Positions 59,363-64,000 of a stretch of DNA of 64,000 nt are shown piece by piece. Under the pieces are notes generated by a model. That model had not been told where the DNA came from. It saw nothing but the letters and a program-made list of their open reading frames with translations, and did not search any database. Each line of letters begins with the position of its first letter. The stretch's first letter is position 1. The DNA is taken from contig CAIODY010000081.1 in assembly GCA_903857255.1 (NCBI GenBank), forward strand, positions 1-64,000. The letters are read 5' to 3'. Source of the stretch: an uncultured bacterium. Its GTDB lineage: Bacteria; Bacteroidota; Bacteroidia; Chitinophagales; CAIODY01. A program made the translations under genes and the position numbers.

Positions 59363-60802
59363 GTGCATAAACTAACCTATGGCGAAACATTCAACTTTAA
59401 TGTAGGTGATGAAATCTATTGGACACTTTACAGTGCTTATTGTTATATACCAACCTATAATAATCAGAATTACAAAAAAGTAATTTCAAAAACCTACTCT
59501 GCTTTACACGATACCATTTTTTATCAGTTCAGCAACATTCAGTTAATCAATGAGCAAGACCCTCCGTATAATTTAAAATCACAATCGCTAAGTAAATTCA
59601 ATAGTTCATTTGTTGTAACGAATTTAAACGATACTATTTTTATTTTGAATGGAACAGATTCTACTAATCTCAATATTACAGCAACACATTATTTAGACAC
59701 TGTTCGCTATTGCAATAAATATGTTTCGAGTTTGCAAAATCATGATTTCGAACATTGGTCTGATACTTTATGTATTGAAGGATTAGGATGGTTCTTTACT
59801 GAATCTGCTGCTTGCGGAAGCAACGGAAGTTATTACGAAGAACAACTTGCTGGCTACAAAAAAGGAACGGACTCTTGTGGCAACATCCCAGCACAATTAA
59901 AATCAGCTATTAATTATGTTACCAATTGTTTGACTGCCCGTGAAATGTATGATGCTCAAATTGGCGATGAATATATTTTTGAAAGAACAATAGAAGGTAA
60001 ACCTACTGAAACTATCTATCGGCAAGTGGTTGCGTTGAATTATTACAACAACAATAAAAGTTTGAAAATTGATTGGAAAGAAAAAAATATGAAAGCCGCC
60101 ACACAATTCAATTGTGTAGCTTGTATGAATGATACTATTACAACAATAGATATTACAAATCTGGATACTTGTTATATTGTAAACGATTTTCCTTTCGATT
60201 ACGATATGGCAAACCATTATAAAGAAATCACTTCTGCAATCCCTTGTAACATTTCACATCCGCAATATTATTTTAACCGACAGAAATTAGATTATAAAAG
60301 TTGTCCAGCGGAGTTTCTTATTACTTGTGATGTTTACCATGACTATTATAAAGGTATTGGATTTTTGCAAAAGATAAATTTTGGAGCGGTAATGCCATTT
60401 GCTTACCAATATAGCGATAGTTGCAAACCTAATACAACCAATAATAGGGACACCACCGAAACTTTGTTGTACGTTAAAAACAAATTTTACAATTGCGGTT
60501 CAGTGCCTTCTATTTTTAATACTGAATTTAAGAATGAAACAGCGCATTATATCAATATCATGCCCAATCCGATTAAAAGTGGTGATGATGTAATTGCTTA
60601 TAAAACAAACTCATCTGAATTATCTAAAGTTGCTTTTGTTGATGAAGTAGGAAGATTTTACAGCACCATTCAAAACCCTATTTGCGAAAAAGCAAACAGC
60701 ACTTTTATTATTCCACATGATTATTTTCATATAGGCTTAAACATCATTGCTTTTGAATTTGCTGATGGGCATCGTGAAATAACAAAAGTAGTAGTGTATT
60801 GA
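59363..60802 (+). CDS. T9SS-sorted hypothetical protein; signal peptide out of frame upstream (59304-59350)
   Basis: C-terminal INIMPNPIKSGDDV...ITKVVVY; upstream LKKAIFIFAFFF and CASLTHAQ separated by a 9-T run. Confidence 0.7.
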   Translation: MHKLTYGETFNFNVGDEIYWTLYSAYCYIPTYNNQNYKKVISKTYSALHDTIFYQFSNIQLINEQDPPYNLKSQSLSKFNSSFVVTNLNDTIFILNGTDSTNLNITATHYLDTVRYCNKYVSSLQNHDFEHWSDTLCIEGLGWFFTESAACGSNGSYYEEQLAGYKKGTDSCGNIPAQLKSAINYVTNCLTAREMYDAQIGDEYIFERTIEGKPTETIYRQVVALNYYNNNKSLKIDWKEKNMKAATQFNCVACMNDTITTIDITNLDTCYIVNDFPFDYDMANHYKEITSAIPCNISHPQYYFNRQKLDYKSCPAEFLITCDVYHDYYKGIGFLQKINFGAVMPFAYQYSDSCKPNTTNNRDTTETLLYVKNKFYNCGSVPSIFNTEFKNETAHYINIMPNPIKSGDDVIAYKTNSSELSKVAFVDEVGRFYSTIQNPICEKANSTFIIPHDYFHIGLNIIAFEFADGHREITKVVVY

Positions 60803-60886
60803 TTTTTTTCAAACATCAATTTCCCCAAAGATACTCCTATCTTGCAGCAAGCCCTTTAAATAACTTGATACAAGTGAGTTATCTTT

Positions 60887-61390
60887 TCAGCTTAAAAAAG
60901 CAATCGGCTCATTTACTTCTATTCCGATTTTTACATAAATCATTTCTTGCAACGTAGTAGAAACTGAAATGCCAATATAATCAGGTGTTATTGCAAATTT
61001 TTTGTGTTGTCGTTCTACCAAAACTGACACTTGTAGTTTTTTCAAATTGATGTTCATTAAGGGTTGTAAGGCATAAAATAAAGTTTTACCCGAATTACTT
61101 ACATCATCTACAACAATCACTGCTTTATTTTCTAAATCAACATCGCAGTTTAATTCAATTGGTTTTTTCAATTGATTTTCTTTATCAATTTTTATTGAAC
61201 CTACTTGCACTTTTAATGAATTTTCTTTCCGAATTTCTTCTGCTAAAAATTCGGCGATAAACAACCCCCTATCAACAATTCCCAGCAATACAATTTCTTT
61301 TTCTTGAAAATTATTTTCAAAAATTTCAATAGCAATTCGTTTCAATTTGCTTTTGATTTCGCTGGCAGATAAAATTATCGTTTCACTCAT
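60887..61390 (-). CDS. Phosphoribosyltransferase (PyrR-like)
   Basis: PRPP loop KAVIVVDDVSNSGKTLFYAL. Confidence 0.85.
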   Translation of the reverse strand: MSETIILSASEIKSKLKRIAIEIFENNFQEKEIVLLGIVDRGLFIAEFLAEEIRKENSLKVQVGSIKIDKENQLKKPIELNCDVDLENKAVIVVDDVSNSGKTLFYALQPLMNINLKKLQVSVLVERQHKKFAITPDYIGISVSTTLQEMIYVKIGIEVNEPIAFLS

Positions 61391-61400
61391 TTTTTTAATA

Positions 61401-62792
61401 TTAATAGCCTAAAATTTTCATCATGCTTTCAGCAGTTTGTTCACGGCGAAATAATTTATCGGTGATGTTTCCATCTTCATCCATTTGTATCAAAATATGC
61501 TTCGGAGCCGGCACTAAGCAGTGTTTTATTCCGCCATATCCGCTTAATGATTCTTGATAAGCACCTGTATGAAAGAAGCCAATATACAAGGGTTCTTTGT
61601 TGTAAATTTTTGGTAAATAAATTTGCGAAACATGCACTTCACTATTATAATAATCATGACTATCGCAAGTTAATCCCCCTAAATTTACGCGATGATATTC
61701 ATGGTCCCAACCATTCACGGGCAGCATGATAAATTTTTGTCCAATGCCCCAAGTATCAGGTAATGTAGTGATGAATGAGGAATCAATCATGTACCATAAC
61801 TCTTGGTCATTTTGCCATTTTTGTGAAAGCACTTTATAAATAGCTGCACCACTTTCACCTACTGTATAACTACCAAACTCGGTATAGATATGGGGTACAG
61901 GCACTTTAGCTTTTTTGCAAGCATTTTTTATTTGCAACACAATTTCGCTAATCATGTATTCATAATCATAATTGAATGAAAGCGAATTACGAATTGGGAA
62001 ACCGCCGCCAATATTGATAGAATCTAAATCAGCACATTCTTTTTTCAATTCGCAATACACATTTAATGCTTTGTTTAATTCGCTCCAATAATATGCATCA
62101 TCTTTAATTCCTGTATTGATAAAGAAATGCAACATCTTCAATTTGAACTTTGGATTCTCTGCAATTTTATCGCGATAAAAGCTCTGAATATCGCGACTTC
62201 TGATGCCCAAGCGGCTGGTGTAAAATTGAAATTGCGGCTCCTCTTCGGCTGCTATTCTAATACCGATATTGCACGATTCGGTTTTAACCAATTTCTCATA
62301 ATCTTTTATTTCATCTTTATTATCTAAAATAGGTGTTACATTGAAACCCTCATTAATCAAGGTACTCAGCTTTCTCGTGTAAGTTTTTGTTTTAAAACCA
62401 TTGCTAATGATTTTAGTGGTTTTATCAATTTTTTTTCTTTTGTAGAGGCGTTGAATAATTTCAATATCAGTAGCAAATGATGTTTCTAAATGGATATTAT
62501 TTTTTAAGGCTTCTTCCAAAATAAAACTAAAATGACTGCTTTTGGTGCAATAGCAATAATTGTAATCAGCTTTGTAACCATGTTGTTTAAAAGCCTTTGC
62601 AAACATGCGTTTGGCTTCTTGTATTTGCTCTGATATCTTGGGTAAATAAGATAATTTTAATGGCGTACCATATTTTTTTATCAAGTGCGATAAATCAATA
62701 TCATTAAAAAAAAGTTTGTTGTCTTTTAATTTAAATCCTTGTTGAGGAAAGTCGAAAGTTTGGTGAATGAGGTCGCTATAGCGGTTGTTCAT
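61401..62792 (-). CDS. Arginine decarboxylase-like PLP enzyme
   Basis: Fold III decarboxylase; SINIGGGFPIRNS; YCYCTKSSHF. Confidence 0.85.
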   Translation of the reverse strand: MNNRYSDLIHQTFDFPQQGFKLKDNKLFFNDIDLSHLIKKYGTPLKLSYLPKISEQIQEAKRMFAKAFKQHGYKADYNYCYCTKSSHFSFILEEALKNNIHLETSFATDIEIIQRLYKRKKIDKTTKIISNGFKTKTYTRKLSTLINEGFNVTPILDNKDEIKDYEKLVKTESCNIGIRIAAEEEPQFQFYTSRLGIRSRDIQSFYRDKIAENPKFKLKMLHFFINTGIKDDAYYWSELNKALNVYCELKKECADLDSINIGGGFPIRNSLSFNYDYEYMISEIVLQIKNACKKAKVPVPHIYTEFGSYTVGESGAAIYKVLSQKWQNDQELWYMIDSSFITTLPDTWGIGQKFIMLPVNGWDHEYHRVNLGGLTCDSHDYYNSEVHVSQIYLPKIYNKEPLYIGFFHTGAYQESLSGYGGIKHCLVPAPKHILIQMDEDGNITDKLFRREQTAESMMKILGY

Positions 62793-62974
62793 TGATGGTT
62801 TTAAAATTTGAAAATAATACTACAAAAAACTTCGGGTTAAATGTAAAAATGAATTTTGTTTTTTGAAGAACTTTCGATGTGATTTTTGTAATATTTTTTG
62901 TAGGATTTCACAGTGTTGAACACTGCTAATCTTTTAAGCTAATTTTTAGAGAATGTACACAGCTATCTTTTTTT

Positions 62975-64000
62975 TCACTTCCAAACTTTTCCATTCAACA
63001 CCATTTTAGCAATCACACTTTTACTAAAGGAATAAGGAATCACAGCATAACTGCTGATGGGTTGTGTAATGAAAAGATTTGCAATTTTCCCTACTGCAAT
63101 TGTTCCCAAATTTTCTTCTAATTGCAAAGCGTGCGCCGCATTGATAGTGCAAGCATTGATAGCTTCTTCGGGCAACATGCCCATTTGTGTACAAGCCAAA
63201 CTCATCACAAAATTCATATTGCCTGATGGACAACTGCCCGGATTATAATCGCTGGCTAACACCACTGACAAACCTGCTGCTATTATTTTTTTTGCAGGCT
63301 GATAAGGCAATTGCAAAAAGAAAGCCGCCGCAGGAAGCAGCACAGGCAAGGTATCGGAGTTTTTCAACGCTTCAATTTCTTTATCGCCAACACATTCCAA
63401 ATGGTCAACTGAAATGGCTTTGTTTTTTACACCTACTTCTACCCCACCCGAATGATTGAGTTGATTGGCATGAATTTTTGCTGGCAAATTATACTTCATT
63501 GCAGCCTGCAACAGTTCATCAGTTTCAGTTACACTAAAAAATCCTTCTTCGCAAAACACATCAAAATAATCAGCTAATTTTTCTTTAGCAACTATGGGCA
63601 ATAATTCATTTTTAATTAAGTCTAAATAGCCCCGATGATTTTCTCGGTATGCCAATGGATAAGCATGTGCCGCCAGCAAAGTAGCTTTGATTGGGATGGG
63701 CGATTTCTCTTTCAATCGTTTAATTACTCGAAGTATTTTCAATTCGCTATCTACACTTAAACCATAACCACTTTTTATCTCGATAGCAACTGTGCCCAAG
63801 GCAATCACCTCCATCAATCGTTGCCATGCGCTGGCAAATAATTCATCTTCTGTGGCTGCTTTTAATTTTTTAGCAGAGTTTAAAATGCCTCCACCTCGTT
63901 GAGCAATTTCGGCGTAGCTTAAACCATTGATTCTATCAACAAATTCTGCTTCACGAGTAGCAGCAAAAACTAAATGTGTATGACTATCTATCCAACCCGG
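62975..64000 (-). CDS. hutI: Imidazolonepropionase, 5' end beyond the window
   Basis: ORF stays open past 63817 to the edge: PGWIDSHTHLVFAATREAEFVDRINGLSYAEIAQRGGGI; EIKSGYGLSVDSELKILRVI. Confidence 0.94.
   Translation of the reverse strand, partial: PGWIDSHTHLVFAATREAEFVDRINGLSYAEIAQRGGGILNSAKKLKAATEDELFASAWQRLMEVIALGTVAIEIKSGYGLSVDSELKILRVIKRLKEKSPIPIKATLLAAHAYPLAYRENHRGYLDLIKNELLPIVAKEKLADYFDVFCEEGFFSVTETDELLQAAMKYNLPAKIHANQLNHSGGVEVGVKNKAISVDHLECVGDKEIEALKNSDTLPVLLPAAAFFLQLPYQPAKKIIAAGLSVVLASDYNPGSCPSGNMNFVMSLACTQMGMLPEEAINACTINAAHALQLEENLGTIAVGKIANLFITQPISSYAVIPYSFSKSVIAKMVLNGKVWK

Overview
64 kb of a Bacteroidota chromosome (T9SS sorting domains, PorV, PorP/SprF-like protein, Chitinophagales-like gene content). 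Two parts. (1) About 253-13731 is a gene-cassette array: nine attC-like sites of 131-134 bp, all in the same orientation. Each has RYYYAAC/GTTRRRY-type cores and an imperfect palindrome, and the core at the start of nearly every cassette is the reverse complement of the core at its end. No integrase is visible, so this is the distal part of a chromosomal integron or a CALIN. Cargo: an AAA ATPase with a C-terminal HEPN-like motif, TPR/membrane proteins, a PorP/SprF-like protein, an antisense ORF that starts inside its own attC, and a 5.4 kb cassette with two T9SS-secreted proteins. A degenerate N6-methylase-like protein with an HEPN-like motif follows the last attC. (2) About 16.7-64 kb is core chromosome: tilS, dxr, ftsQ-ftsA-ftsZ, pth, prfC, sdhCAB, ispF, porV, rseP, murQ, leuS, ECF sigma factor, maf, uvrA, arginine decarboxylase, hutI. 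Strongest anomalies in this part: (a) leuS carries an in-frame ~0.5 kb insert encoding a complete DUF559 nuclease-like domain, flanked by inverted palindromic repeats; (b) a translationally coupled AAA-ATPase plus PD-(D/E)XK-like gene pair sits inside the sdh operon between sdhA and sdhB; (c) a 9-T homopolymer separates a signal peptide from a T9SS protein by one base. Two independent 21-bp-period minisatellites and several large hairpins were also seen. No rRNA, tRNA or CRISPR was recognised.
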